DNA of 64,000 bases from Gossypium raimondii. Taxonomy: Eukaryota > Streptophyta > Magnoliopsida > Malvales > Malvaceae. Within the stretch, counting starts at the first letter, position 1. Every line of letters begins with the position of its first letter. Positions 40,812 through 54,216 of the stretch are shown here, piece after piece. Under the pieces are notes generated by a model, which did not search any database, was not told the DNA's origin, and was given only the letters and a program-made list of their open reading frames with translations. The position numbers and the translations under genes were made by a program. The stretch is from contig NC_068576.1 of the NCBI RefSeq assembly GCF_025698545.1, positions 49,572,390 to 49,636,389 on the forward strand, in the 5' to 3' direction.

Positions 40812-41524
40812 TTCTTTGCTTTCTAAGGGTTTTTGGTTCTAAGTTTTAAACAGTCTTTCTAGTTAAAGAAAAAGATAGGTTTTTTTTCTTTTTTTTCTTT
40901 CGTTCTCTACTTCTGTATTGGCTCGGTTGGGACTTCGAGCCACCAAAGCTTCAACGTTCAAACTCAAGCACCGGTATTGCCGGCTTGTTTTTAAGTTACT
41001 GTTTTACCCTTTTTCTTTCACGCTACTTCATGTTTCCCATATTTGAGTTTTTTATTAAAATAATTAAAAGTGCAATATTAATTAAAATAAAACAATGTAA
41101 AAGTGCAATATTAAATAATTAAAATATTAAAATATTAAAATAAAACAAGTGTGACATTTAATATTAAATTATTATTATAAAAATATTTTATTAATGTTAA
41201 AATGTCTGTTAACAAAAGTTGAAATTCAATGATAAAAATACAAAATAAAAATATATTGCTCTAAATTGGCTTTATAAATATTAATTACATCTATTATTTT
41301 TATACATTATTCAAATGAGAAAATATTTGATACACTATTAGTGGAGTTTAAAAACTTCATAAGCAGAGCCAATAGTTGAAAAGTTTCCTATAAAGGTGTG
41401 GTAAATTATTATATATATAAAGACAAATATCAATTTTTTAGGGTTGTTTATGGAATTAAAAAAATACACTGCCAGTATACTAAATAACCACCCTATTCGA
41501 ATTTGCTACACCCAATATTCACCG
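40812..41524. other. ADK promoter and AT-rich flank
   Basis: Upstream of the minus-strand ADK ATG. A pyrimidine-rich tract (about 40880-40905) probably lies in the leader. Beyond about 41040 the DNA is AT-rich with ATTAAAATA repeats. No gene. Confidence 0.4.
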
Positions 41525-41698
41525 ATAAGTTAAAGGGTAAACTACATCGAAGGTCACCCTAAAATAGCATCATTCCTATTTTGGTCACTCCATTTCTTTT
41601 ATAAATTTAGTCACTCTAATTAATATAATTGTTAGAATTAGTCATTATTGTTAAAATATGTTAATCCACTAACATCCACAAACAGATTGTTGACGTGG
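41525..41698 (+). mobile_element. Half of a GGGTAAACTA-type MITE
   Basis: Begins AGGGTAAACTACATCGAAGG and continues with GTCACT-spaced phrases, then ends in GTTGACGTGG. It resembles one arm of the fold-back family at 31504-32204 (whose right end is GGGTAAACTATTAAAATAGT on the minus strand, and which has ACTGACGTGG at the matching place). The second arm is absent; the sequence changes at 41699. Confidence 0.5.
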
Positions 41699-43330
41699 TG
41701 CTGGATTTAGTGTCCCAAGTATAGTATATTCGTCTTTGTACACTTCTACTTATCGAACAAATTGGTTTAATAAAATATTTATTGATTACATTAATATTCT
41801 GTGTATATAGTCTTCAATGAGTTTTGCATGCAAAATAAAATGGAAGTAAATATTGACTCACTAATTATTTAATGTTTAACTAATACTAAGCAGTATTACG
41901 TGGTTGGGTCGTAATACGAAAAAATGACTTGTATTAGCAGATAAGCTAAACATGTCTTTAGTCTAATTGGAAATGAGCAAACCGATCAAAAGACTAATAT
42001 GCTGCCTATCAAGTCTAATTGGGAAAATACTTTGTCTTAAGTATTGGAGCAGATGACTCCCAAAAGATAGAGAAATAGATGTGGTTGTTTGGACTAACAG
42101 TACAATGGATAGGACCCAAGTTGAATAGATCTTAAATTCGTTTATAGATTTATTCACTTTTGACGTTCATAGTGTGACATACCTTAATCCTGAATGGATG
42201 AGAGACTATATATGTATGTGTGACTTGTATATTTTGATGTAAGTAAAAGTTTGAGCTCAAATAGATAAGGAACTGAAAGCTAGTGCGTTGAGTATGTGAC
42301 TTTTGCAGTATGTAGCATCATTCTACAATAGTGGAATTCATAGCCCGACTAAAAGGTAAATGATATATTTTCATCAGCATTACATGATAGATAAAAAATA
42401 AACATGGCCTTTGGTCATTTATTTTGTGATAAATGACTTGTTACTATTTAATAATAATTGACTTTTCATGAAAGAAGATGTAATGATTATCATGAGATAA
42501 AATAAGATCATATTGAAAGAATAAATTTATCTTAAAGAAATGAAAAATATCCTCTGAAGGTAACACAATTATGGCAATGTCATTAGACGAGCATTTCTTA
42601 AGTAGCTTTCGTAATGGTATATTATTAGAGAGAGCTTAGTTACGATATTTTAGTAGAAAGACTTTGTGACTAAATAAATTTATAATTCATAGGCGAAAAG
42701 TTAGAAATTAATTATAAATTATTTGAGTCTTAATTATATATGTCCAATCCGTCTCTCTACTAGCTTGTTAAAACAAAATATGAATTGCATATAAAACCAA
42801 TTTGATAGAAATGAATGGAAACGATGAATTAAGAGAAATGGGTCGCATTCACAAATGAATGTGTTTTCTCTAAGTATAAAAATGATTTGAGAATTAATTT
42901 AAAGTTTTTAAATTATTATTTAATTAATTATAATTAAATTAATTAGTAATTGTGAATCCATTGAATAAGAAAATTAAATATACTTGCTCATAGATTTTTA
43001 ACGTTAAAGTTGCCATGACTTTGCGAGAATTAAAATTGGATTGAAAGAATTATTTAATTGAGAAATTAATTTAGTTAATTTAGTAGGAGTGTGTTTTCTA
43101 TTAAATAAATATTATTATTCAAAGTTTTAGTCAATCAAGATTTTCGTATCTCTCCCTATAAGTAGATGACACGGTTGACTTAAAACACACACAATTCTTG
43201 ATTGTTGAGTTATCATTATTTTACTGAAAAATAGTGAGAATTTATAAACAAAGAATAAATTATATTTTCGGGAATTACAATCTTTCTTGGATTCTATAAG
43301 AGAAAAATTATTTTACTATTGAAAGTAATC
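41699..43330 (+). mobile_element. Probable LTR-type retrotransposon remnant
   Basis: Starts TGCTGGATTTAGTGTCCC exactly where the MITE half breaks off. The 1.6-kb body is non-coding and moderately AT-rich, like a solo LTR; the phrase TTAGTGTCC near its start and TATAAGTAGATGACACGG near 43160 recall plant copia LTRs. I could not fix the right end or a target duplication. Confidence 0.3.
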
Positions 43331-46300
43331 GATTTGTTTCTTTTTGTCATTTTGTCAATTTTAATTGTTATTCAAAAACACTTTAATTTGTTATATCAAA
43401 ACATATTTACGGCAACCAGTGAGCTCATATTTACTTCTATTTTGCTTTGCATACAAAAACTACATGAGGACAATTATATAAAGTATATTAATGTAATCCA
43501 TGAATTTATTTTATTAACCAATCTATTCGGAAAAAAAATTATAAGTGTATATAGACGAAAATACTACACTTACGGCACCAAATCTAACACCATTATCAAT
43601 ATTTAAATCCTCTTTAAGAAGAGGGAATCTAACGATAACGACAACGAACCATGACCATGGCCCTACCCTCTTCAATGAGCACACCTTCCAGCATAACACT
43701 ACTGATCACCCTAACGCCACTAACAACCACGACGACGTTGATGCTACTTTAACTTCAAGTAGATCTTCACTCTTTTACTTCCATATTTTTTTACTTGTTT
43801 GATAATTATATTTTGATGATGCTATTTACACTTACAGTGCAATTCTAAATCCATAGTTATCAATTTGATTTATGAGAGTTATTCTCTAATTCATTATTGC
43901 TTCTTCCCTACAAGAAGCTTTAAGGGTCTTATGAAATGTTGCATTTTGGGAAGCAAGAGATATTCAACTTTTCTTACTTTCCCTAGCTAACTTATGAAGT
44001 CTAGGAAAGGATGATCCTTTTCCTCTTCTTTCTTTTTTTGCCCCTCCCCACCATCGGCTTAGGGCGTGAGTGAGAGGGAGAAAGAGAAAAAGAAAAAAAA
44101 AATCAAGCTTTTTCTGTTTTTATTTATTTATTTATATTTAAGATATTTTCATTTACTATAAATGATATGAATTTTCACGAATTAATAATTAGTTTGATTA
44201 AATAATAAAAGACTTGAATATTATGTTGAAAATCTTAATAATTAATCACAATTAAATTTTAAGCTTAAGTTTAGAACTAAACTTAAATAATTATTATAAA
44301 TTATAAAAATAAAAAGACTGCAAAACTTAAAACTAAAAAACACGTGTCTTTTTTTCTTCTTTTATGGGTAGGCAGGGCTAGCTTTGTTTTGTATATAATT
44401 TTATGATATTTGTATAATTTTTTAAAGGGCCTAAATAGTAAGCTTCCATGTTAAGGGGGCCAGCCATCTCCTAGATTCATCTTTGATTTTTATGCTTTTT
44501 TAATAATTAGAAAAAATAATAATGTGGTTAATTGAGATTAAATTCAGACTTTTATGCTTACAACATAATACTTATGTCATTTTTAAGACGCTAAATCATA
44601 AAAGATATCTAAATAATTTGTCATGGTGAAGATAATATTTGGTAGAATGATTTAATTCCATTAGCAAGGTTTTAATACTACCGCATGTCATTTTCCCATG
44701 AATGGATATTTGTTACCTTTATTTCACTGACAAAATGTCAAATAAATTTCTTTATTTTTAAATGATATATTTAAATTGATTGGTTCACATGTTTACCCAT
44801 TAATTGATTTAGGATTTACAACTTATCAATTATTAAAATAAATAAAAGATTTACTTGAAATAATTTAAGTAATTAATTTAAGTTAAATTTATATATTTAA
44901 AATGTTAGACCCATGCATCAACTTGTAAGTTGATTTATGGTTTTAGGGCTTGTAGTTACTCCAATTGAAAGTTTTTTGTTGGTTTAAATATGTAAAAGGT
45001 ATTTGTACTATTTTGAAATTTAAAATTTAGTCCTCATACTTTAGTTTTGAGAAATTGAGTCTTTGTACTTTTTTATTTAAAAGTTTGGTCCCTCCATCTA
45101 GTATTGCCATCAAAGTTATTAGTGTTAAAGGTAAAATAACTTTTTAGCCCTCAACATTAATATTTTTGTCAATTTGATCCTTACCCTTTAAAAATACATA
45201 AAAATATTTTTAAAATATTCTTTTCATATTTTAAATAAAAACATAAAAGTTGAAAAATTCATGAAAAAATAAAAACTCTTTAAAATTCAAAAAGTAAAAA
45301 AAATTATTTTAAAAATATAAATTTTTCCCAAAATTCAATGTTATCTAAATTGAATCGGACCAACTAATCAGATTGGAAACAAGCTGAGGTATTGGTCTAG
45401 AGAGAGGTAAAAAAATCGATTGACCTGCGAACCGATACAAACTGGTTAAACTGAACTAAAAATCGATTGAATTGACAATTGAACCGATTTTAAACTAGTT
45501 TGACCAGCAGGTTCCCAAACCAACAGGTTGAAAGCAAATAAAAAAATTAAAATATTAAAAATTATAAAAATTAGTTCAATTGTCGATTCAACTAATTTTT
45601 TAGCCTGAATCAACTAGTCCATAACAGTTTGTGGGTCAACTAGTTCAATTGTAATATTTTACACTATTTCGATTTAGGGTTTTCAAAAATTTTAAGAATT
45701 TTTTCAGAGAATTAATTGGACGATGGTTGAATCGATGGCTCAGTTCACAGTCTTTTAATTATATATTTTTTATACAATCTCTCCCTATTCCTTAAATAGG
45801 AAAAAAAATTATTTCAATATATTTGAACTCACATCCTTATACACAGGTAACAATATTAGCATCGACATTTATTAATTATATTTAAAACTTATAAATTAAA
45901 TAAATTTTTAAAAATTGATAAAATATTAAAATCAAATAAAATCAAATGTAATAAATTGAGGTGCACATATGATATGATTATTTGAATATTCAGTTTCATT
46001 ATTTATATGAATTTAAATATATAAAATTGCTATTCATATAAATAATGTGGGTTATGATAATGTATTTGAGAATATTAATATTTGTTTTGAATACATTATA
46101 TATAATTTATATACATTAAATATGCTCAACTTTATATTTGAGCAGGCATTTAATGTGCAAGTTGAGGGTGAATTTAGAAATAATTTTAAGGATTATAATT
46201 AAATTATAAATTTTGAGAAGTTAAAATATAATTTTATCGTATATTAATTAATAATTGTATCATTTTGAATGAAATAAACAAAATTATTTTATTTTCGAAA

Positions 46301-48612
46301 GCCAAAATCATTGTCTAAATAAACTCTGCTCGAACTAATAATTGAATAAAAAAATTATCAATATGGAACAAATTTTTATTAAATATCCGTTGGATACGAA
46401 TTCAATATGGGACACTCATCTCCATCCAATATTATATAAATAATATTTTGAAGAAGCAATTATCCGATGTGGTATACAAATATAAGAAATGTACCATTTG
46501 ATCATAAAGAAGAAAAAAGCGCTAGGTCCCCTATTTGTACTAATGGGGCATTTGAATGTGAAAGTTCAATGCCATATTTATCTCTATTAAACTGCAATTT
46601 ACAGCTGTACTCTGTATTACATTGAAACCCAATTGTGTCTTTTTCTCCCCCTCTAAAGTCTCAATCTCAATAATTGTATATATTACATATTGATATGTTT
46701 ATTATTATTATTTTATATATTTAAATATTATAAAACTAAAACTCAATGCAAAATTCAATTTTATATTTTTTAATATGCTAATAATTTTATTATTATTATT
46801 TTATGTTTTCATATTATATAGTTTTAGTTAACCAATCAACATTTCTGACACAGTACACATAAAAGAGAATATTGGAATCTAAAACCTTTAATAAAAAGTA
46901 AAATTTAATGCTACACTTTAATATATTAATATAATTATAATTATAATGTTATTAGGGCTTCAACCTTAGAATTTAAAGCGCCAACACAAACTTTTTAACC
47001 ACATGATCATTTAAATTGTTGGCAATTTCTTTATATGTTAGCAAATTATTAGAGTTTAATTTTTGGTTATTGTTTACTAGGTTTTGGATTTATTTCGATG
47101 AATTAGGATTTGTTTTATAAATTTTGAATATTATTAGGTAATGTTTTAAAGTATAACTTTATAATTTTTTTAGAAAAATTGAAGTAAATAAAAAACGATC
47201 AACAGGTTTTATATAATAATTTTTTGAAAAATATATATAAAATTTCAAATTAATTTTACTATTTTAAATATAAAAATATTTATGTTTATATTATAAAAAT
47301 AAATTAATTTAAATTAAGCAAAAGCTTCAAGGGTTAAAAGAGCTTGTATTTTTTTCAAATAAATTAATTAATTAAATCCCTTTGTAAAAATGTATTAAAT
47401 TAAAATATCAAATGTTAAAAAAATACATAAATTAAACTCTTTAATCAAGTTTCTATCGTTGAACATTACTATGCTGGTGTGATAGTTAATAACAGCTGAA
47501 TCGACTATTGTGATGCTGATGCGATGGTCTACATTAACAAAAATTTTAAAAATCAAGTTAATAATTAACTTCTAGACAAAGGGACTTCCAAGTTCTTTTA
47601 ATATGGATATTTATTTGTGAAGGTTAATTTGAGTAGTTTTTTAACTATAAAATTAAAAATCTTTAAAAATATAAATAATATTAAAATATTAAAACATTAT
47701 AAAATTATATAAAAATGAGAAAGAAAAAGTGGTTTTGCATTTCTTGTTATCTCACAACAGGAAAATCACATTTTCTATATAAGTAAATTTTGTTACTGTG
47801 TTTTTTTATCTAATTTGTTTAGGGGTGAGGTTAGAAATTTTGTTTAGAGGTCGAGATAATATTATATTTGGAGAGGGAAAAGTTAAAAATTTTGTATTAA
47901 AAGGATTAACTTAAATTATTAAATTTTCAAAAAGGACTAATATTATAATTTTTCTATTTAAGAAAAAGTTAAAAAAAACCTAAATTGAATCTTTTTATAT
48001 TGAGAGGGGCTAAAGAGAAACTTACCCATTTAGCAAAGAGTCCTTAGCCAATGCCCTCCTTAAAATTGCTAAGTACTTAGCATTGATGTTTGTTGTACTT
48101 TGAGGGCCATTTTCTTAACCACTTGTTAACTTCAATGCATGCTGTAAAATCGTAAAAAAACACACACACTTATTATTATGATTAAATATGTGCATAAAAA
48201 AAACAGACTTAATTAATAAATTTGTTTAGCATGGATGTTAAACTACAACATTTTAATCATATGACAAATACTTCTCGTATTAGATTTAAATAAATCTGGT
48301 TGGACCTTTTATATTTTATTTTATAAATTTTATGATTTTTTCTCACACGGTAATGATATGTTAGTATCATAATTGTTGACTCAACTGTTGTTCACGATCG
48401 CATCAACACAGTAACAATTAACGATGAAAACTATTAGTCAAAAGGTTAGTTAATACATTTTAACATTTAAGAATTAAATTGAACATAATTTTTTCAGAAA
48501 AGTTCGATTGAATATTTTAACAAACTGTAGAGCTTTTTAACCTTCAAAACTAAACAAAATTAAATTTAATTTGAGTTTATTCGAATAATAATATTTTAAT
48601 GGGATAAATATT
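43331..48612. other. Gene-free AT-rich region
   Basis: No gene supported. Holds a GC-richer patch at 43620-43760, a degenerate repeat with 'gaaccgat/aactagt' phrases at about 45360-45660, a MITE-like patch with 'tttagtcctcatactttag' at about 45000-45180, and long AT-rich runs. The open frame at 43545-43802 is threonine/asparagine-rich with no domain. Confidence 0.4.
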
Positions 48613-48906
48613 AAAACTATATATGAACTTCGGTCTAATGTGTAACTTTATACATGAACTTTGATTATACTTTGAATTTTGATTTGAACCGTCGTCACAA
48701 ATTATTAATACAATTATTAAGATAGTGTCATTTTATGTTTATATATTTCATATACAAATAATTATATTTATCCAATATAAATATAAGTTGATGTATTTAT
48801 TTATTTAAATATGTATAATTGAATCAAAATAAAAATTTCATGTATATATTTAAACCATAATCGAGTTAAAATTCATGTATCAAATTACACATTAAATCAA
48901 AGTTAG
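48613..48906 (-). repeat. Dispersed repeat, copy B (inverted relative to 24681-24900)
   Basis: On the minus strand it reads TTTTGATTCAATTATACATA and AAATATAATTATTTGTATAT, matching copy A 24 kb away. Non-coding AT-rich repeat. Confidence 0.65.
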
Positions 48907-49831
48907 AAGCATAATTTTAAAAAATTCTCCTTTTAAAATTGTAAACACCACTATTGGAACACATTTTTTTTACATGATTGGGATAAAATTTTAATTTCAT
49001 GATTTTTCTTGTTGAGCGCCGCCAGCCCGAAAGAAATTCATTTTAAACTTGGCAGCTGTTTGTGCCTTTCTTGGGGTAATGATTTTGATCATAATTAAAC
49101 CAGGATCCACTTACAAAATCGAAAAAGATTAAATTAAAATCAGTCAAAAACAAGACCAATCCGGTTTTTTTTTTCATTTCCAGTCTGTTGTTTTTAAAAT
49201 CAATGTCTTAGGGCCACCCATGTTGTGAACCTAATTCAATGTTTGGTGGTCTAAAATGATAAAATAAGCAAAGTTTGGCAATTTTCAATTTCCTGGCGCT
49301 CTTTTCCAGGATAATTTTCTTGTACTTTTTTAGCAAATACTGCTTGGAAGCTAAACAACTGCTTTCACCACTGCGTGTTTTTTAACTCCGAATAGAATCC
49401 GATTCCTTTGCTGTTGGGAATAGCTTGAAATCTCCAAGAACACGGCCATGTGGGTGTAGTAAACGCATTAACCCCAAAAGCCAAAAAGGAAAAGAAAATC
49501 TATCATTCTTTACCAGTGGTTGGTGTTGATTTCATAATGAAAGAACAAACAAGAGTAACTAGATTCCAGTTCTAGAGGGGGAAAAAGATCAATTATTCTC
49601 CTTACCTTTGAAGAATCTCAGGTGCTGTATTTCATTACCTTGTTTTCCGCAAACTTATTTACAAGAATGTATCATGTCTTTGTCGGTGTCTGCTGTTTCA
49701 AATGTTTTTTAGTAACATGTTCGTATCTGGGTTTCCTTTGCTTTTCACCAGGTTCAAGTGCTTTCTCTTCCTCTCATATCTGGCTCGGACTGAATTATAT
49801 GTTAAAAAACAGAAAACTTTGAAACTTTTCC
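48907..49831. other. Upstream region of the LRR gene
   Basis: Promoter and probable 5' leader. A possible leader intron could run from AG|GTGCTG (about 49620) to ACCAG|GTTC (about 49751). Upstream short frames in 49622-49822 could be uORFs but are not supported. Confidence 0.35.
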
Positions 49832-52800
49832 ATGGAGTTTTGCACTTTGTTTTTACTGATATCATGTCTTTCATGGAGTTTATTTGTTTTATGTGACTCT
49901 CAATTACAAACCTCTCAAAGCCAAGTTCTCCTTCAGCTAAAGAAGCATTTGGAGTACCCAAAGCAACTTGAGATATGGTACGATAGAAAAACAGAATTTT
50001 GTTCTTTACCACCATCTGCAAACTTGAACATCACATGCGAGTTCAACTCAGTCACTGAGCTCAATATAATGGGAGATAAGCCTGCAACTAAGGCTAGTGA
50101 TTTTGCTGGTTTCCCAATACCAAACAAGACTTTATCACACAGCTTTTCAATGGATTCTTTTGTTACAACTCTTTCAAGGCTTTCAAGCTTGAAGACTCTC
50201 AGTTTAATCTCTTTAGGCATTTGGGGTCCTCTTCCTGATAAAATCCGTAGGTTATCTTCACTTGAATACTTGGATTTGAGCTCAAATTTCCTCTTTGGTT
50301 CAATCCCTCCCAAAATGTTCACATTATTGAAGCTTCAAACTTTTGTATTGGATGATAATGTGTTTAATGATACAGTTCCAAGCTGGTTAAACTCTTTGCC
50401 AAATCTGACAACTCTGAGGATGAAGAAGAATAGATTGAAAGGTCCATTTCCATCTTCAATAGAGGGTATTAAAACACTTGTTGATCTTGATTTATCTAGC
50501 AATGAAATCTCAGGGGATTTGCCTGATCTTAGCAGCTTAACAAATCTGAAACTGCTTGATTTGAGGGGAAACAAATTGGGTTCTCATCTGCCAACATTAC
50601 CTAAAGGGTTGCTTATGGTTTTCCTCAACAACAACTCTTTCACGGGGGAAATCCCAACACAATATGGCCAATTAAATCAGCTTCAACACATTGATGTGTC
50701 ATTTAATATGTTAACTGGCAAACCTCCACCTGAACTTTTCTCCTTACCAAGCCTCGCTCACTTGAATTTAGCATCAAATACAATGAAAGGCTCCCTTCCA
50801 GACAATCTAAACTGTGGGAGAAACCTTGAGTTCGTTGATATATCAAACAATAGGCTAATGGGAAGCTTGCCTTCTTGTTTAAACTCTGAAACAAGAGATA
50901 ACAGAGTTATTAAGTTCAGTGGCAATTGTTTATCCATTGCCGGACATCATCAGCATCCAGAATCATATTGCAGAGAATTTAAAGTTCATGTTTATAAGAG
51001 CAATAATGGTGGCAAGGGCATAGGAGTATCGGTTGGTCTCATTGTTGGAATTGCAGTTCTCATTGTACTTTTGGCTATTGGCCTTCTCATTGTGTGTCGA
51101 AGATACTGCCCTCGCGTGATATCGGAGCAACATTTACTGCAGAAATCAGTACCAGAGAACTCAACAGCAGGGTTATCATCTGAGATTTTAACCAATCCAA
51201 GTAGGTTATTCACTAGAATACAGTTGTCCTTCATTATGTTGCTTGAAGAACTTATATCCGAGACTTATGTCCAACACATATACGGATATATGGCTATAGA
51301 AAACTTTAGAAACAATTCAAGATAACTCATATTGGATACGTATCCAATATCCAAGACTCACAACTGAGTCTGAATAATGTAAGAAACTCATACTAGAGTC
51401 CAAGTAGGGGAGGTTTTCTATGAGAAAAATTTTCATGCTTCGACTCTTCATTTTTCTTGAAGATTAGTGTCCAATGTTTGTCTAATGCATATTTGGATAT
51501 GGTCACAAGAGTACGACCTTTTAAAATTTTGAATATATCCGAATTGAAATAAAAGAGAAAATCTAGGAGAAAATTTGATGTAAATACGTAGGGTGATGAT
51601 ATCTCATTTTTCCCTTAGATTGTTCTTCAGGACATGTTTTTGAATCTTCAAAGTCGGAGGTACAAATTCTTCCAAGTTGTCGATCATTCAGTCTGGAAGA
51701 GTTAAAGGAAGCTACAAACAATTTCGATAGCTCGGCTTTTCTCGGCGAAGGTTCATACGGAAAGGTAAATTCTAGATTCTGGAACTTTACATTACATAAA
51801 TCTCCATGAAAAGAATGACCCATTTTCAGTTATTCATCACTGAATCAGCTATTCAATCCTTTCCCAGATTTTCAAAGGGTTATTAAAGAATGGAACCCAA
51901 GTTGCTATAAGATGCCTGCCCACATCCAAGAAATACTCGATCCGTAACCTGAAACTCAGGTTGGATATGCTGGCGAAGATTCGACACCCACATTTGGTTT
52001 GCATTTTGGGGCACTGCATTGAAGTTGAACAAGATGATCATTGCAGTATAAACAGAGTCTTCTTCGTGCTTGAATATATTCCTAATGGGAATTTTCGTTC
52101 TCATCTCTCTGAAAATTCTCCTGGAGAAGTTCTCAGTTGGCCTGAACGATTAGCAGTTCTGATATGCGTTTGCAAGGCAGTGCATTTCTTGCATACTGGA
52201 GTTATTCCTGGTTTCTTCCACAACAGATTGAAGACAACTAACATCTTGATCAATGAACATCGATTGGCAAAGTTGGGTGACTATGGGCTATCAATTATCT
52301 CCGAAGAAACGGGCAACTATGGGGTAAGGGTAGGGCGTAAACGATCGATTTTAAAAAAAATCAAATTTGATTTTATGTTTTAAGTAATCAAACAAAACAA
52401 GTTTCATCAAGTCTAATTGAACGAGCTCGGGTGAAGTTCAAACTTTAAAGTGAAACTCAATCGAGCTTTGAATCTCAAATCAAAATATTTGGTTTTACAC
52501 CTGTAAGTAAGAGTCCGATTTGCTGATCCTTGGTTTTAATTGATTGCAAACTTACATCTTATTCTTGATTTTCAGACAAAAGGACAGGAACCTAAATCAT
52601 GGTAAGAACTATTTTCTTTTGATGTGATCATTGTTTAATGTTGAGGCGATCAAATCTAATCTTATTTTTTAGGTGAGCTATGTATATTAGCAGTTTTAAG
52701 CTGAGATGCTTACTATGTGGACAATATGTTCAGGCAAATGACAAGATTAGATGATGATGTTTATAGCTTTGGACTCATCTTGCTGGAATCAATGCTTGGT

Positions 52801-53188
52801 CCTTCCGTACCTGCTAAAACAGAGGCGACTCTACGAGGTGAATTGGTACGGTGTGACTTAAACTATGAATTGTTACTGTGTGACGTTTTCTCTGGATTTA
52901 TTAAGATACTAGTATACCCTAGTTATTTGCTATCTTTTATTGAAACTTCAGTGAGATTATTATAGTTGGAATAAATTTGAACAGGCATCATTAAGCAAGC
53001 AGGAAGGGCGTGTAAGGTTGATGGACCCAGTAGTGTTAGCGACGTGTTCAGAAGAATCAATAACAGTGGTGATTAGCTTAACATATAAGTGCATTTGTCC
53101 AGAATTGTGGAGCCGCCCAACTTTCGATGACATCCTTTGGAATTTGCAACATGCTGCACATCTCCAACCAAATATTTCCCATGCTTAA
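49832..53188 (+). CDS. LRR receptor-like pseudokinase (At3g03770 type), 6 exons
   Basis: Plasma-membrane LRR receptor-like protein of 770 aa. Exons: 49832-51200, 51619-51764, 51868-52323, 52576-52601, 52734-52845, 52985-53188; all GT-AG and in frame. Signal peptide about 1-23. Leucine-rich repeats about 110-365 (LSSLEYLDLSSNFLFGSIPP, LVDLDLSSNEISGDLP, LAHLNLASNTMKGSLP). One membrane span about 396-421, then a basic juxtamembrane CRRYCPR. The kinase-like domain starts at FSLEELKEATNNF (about 480). It is catalytically degenerate at all three key sites: VAIR with Arg520 for the ATP-binding Lys, HNR at 623-625 for HRD, DYG at 643-645 for DFG. This matches the 'probable inactive' LRR kinases of the At3g03770/At1g14390/At5g14210 group, so loss of activity is a family trait, not recent decay. 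Ligand and pathway unknown. Its 3' end lies about 100 bp from the convergent argininosuccinate synthase pseudogene. Confidence 0.92.
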
Positions 53189-53566
53189 CAATAGGTTGGT
53201 TCAATCACTGTATATATATATATAGTTCTTTCCATGTGATAATTTCATTAAAATTATGATATTGTAATCGGTTTTTTATCAATTGGAATCCAATTTTTTA
53301 GCTGCTGAACCTAAGAGCCTAATAAACCCAGCAGCATCACAACTTGAATATATATATAACCACTCTCAAAGGAGGAGATTTCCTCCCTGTACAAGCTATG
53401 GCCACTGGTCCGACTAGCTACAGAAACTGGCCCTTTGTATAGTTTCAGAGTTACGGAGCCGGTGGTGGTGATCTAGTCTTCTCGTTGATTCGTGATGTGG
53501 ATCAAACCACCTTCCTGCATAAACTAGCTCAGCATACTTTGAATGCAAGTGAATCTTTAACTTGAA

Positions 53567-53571
53567 TGGTT
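53567..53571 (+). repeat. Target-site duplication (left) of the copia element
   Basis: GGTTA immediately before the TG of the 5' LTR; identical to 59290-59294. Confidence 0.92.
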
Positions 53572-54198
53572 ATGTTGGAACATTTTCAAATATTTATAGT
53601 ATCCGAATAACTATAAATGAATGGGTGTAATTAATCAAAAGATAAATCTTTTGGTCATTGGTCAAAAGTTATATCATTTGATTTTTAAAAAGAATTATAA
53701 TTATTCAAAAATATTATTTGAATAGTTACAAAATTAAATGAATAATTATTATTATATATTTATTCATAAAGACACCTATTGAAAGTTGTCTTTATGAAGA
53801 GACAAGAAAATTCCTATAAATAGGAATGAGTTTTCATTTGGAAATATATCAACAAATTCTAATATTATTTCTTCTCTTCCTTCATTTTCTAATATTATTA
53901 GATTATTTTATAAAGTATTCTGCAGAAATCCTTTGTAAAATTGAGTTTTGTTACACATTACTCAAGTGCATAGTGGACTATTCTCGTCAGTGCAAAATGC
54001 AAATAGTCATTGGCTTCATTGTATCATCGAGGTTAATTTGCTTGGAACTCATTTGCACACTGAAGATAAGTGGGGGCGAATATAACCTTAAAGATAGTGG
54101 CTTGATACACGCCTTGGAGCCTTGTCCTATTTCTTCTTTTTCTTTTCGAGTTCCGATCGTGTGTTCGAGATTTTCCTTACTGGAGTTTTGTAATAACA
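53572..54198 (+). repeat. 5' LTR of copia element
   Basis: 627 bp, TGTTGGAACA ... GTAATAACA. About 97% identical by eye to the 3' LTR (roughly a dozen substitutions plus several small indels). Contains a TATA-like CTATAAATAGG (about 53812-53823). Confidence 0.95.
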
Positions 54199-54216
54199 AT
54201 TTTAAGGTTATAATTC

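Noticed and set aside
43545-43802. 85-codon frame rich in Thr/Asn/His/Asp
   Set aside because: No domain, no splice context, and no similarity I recognise; composition is that of a degenerate repeat.
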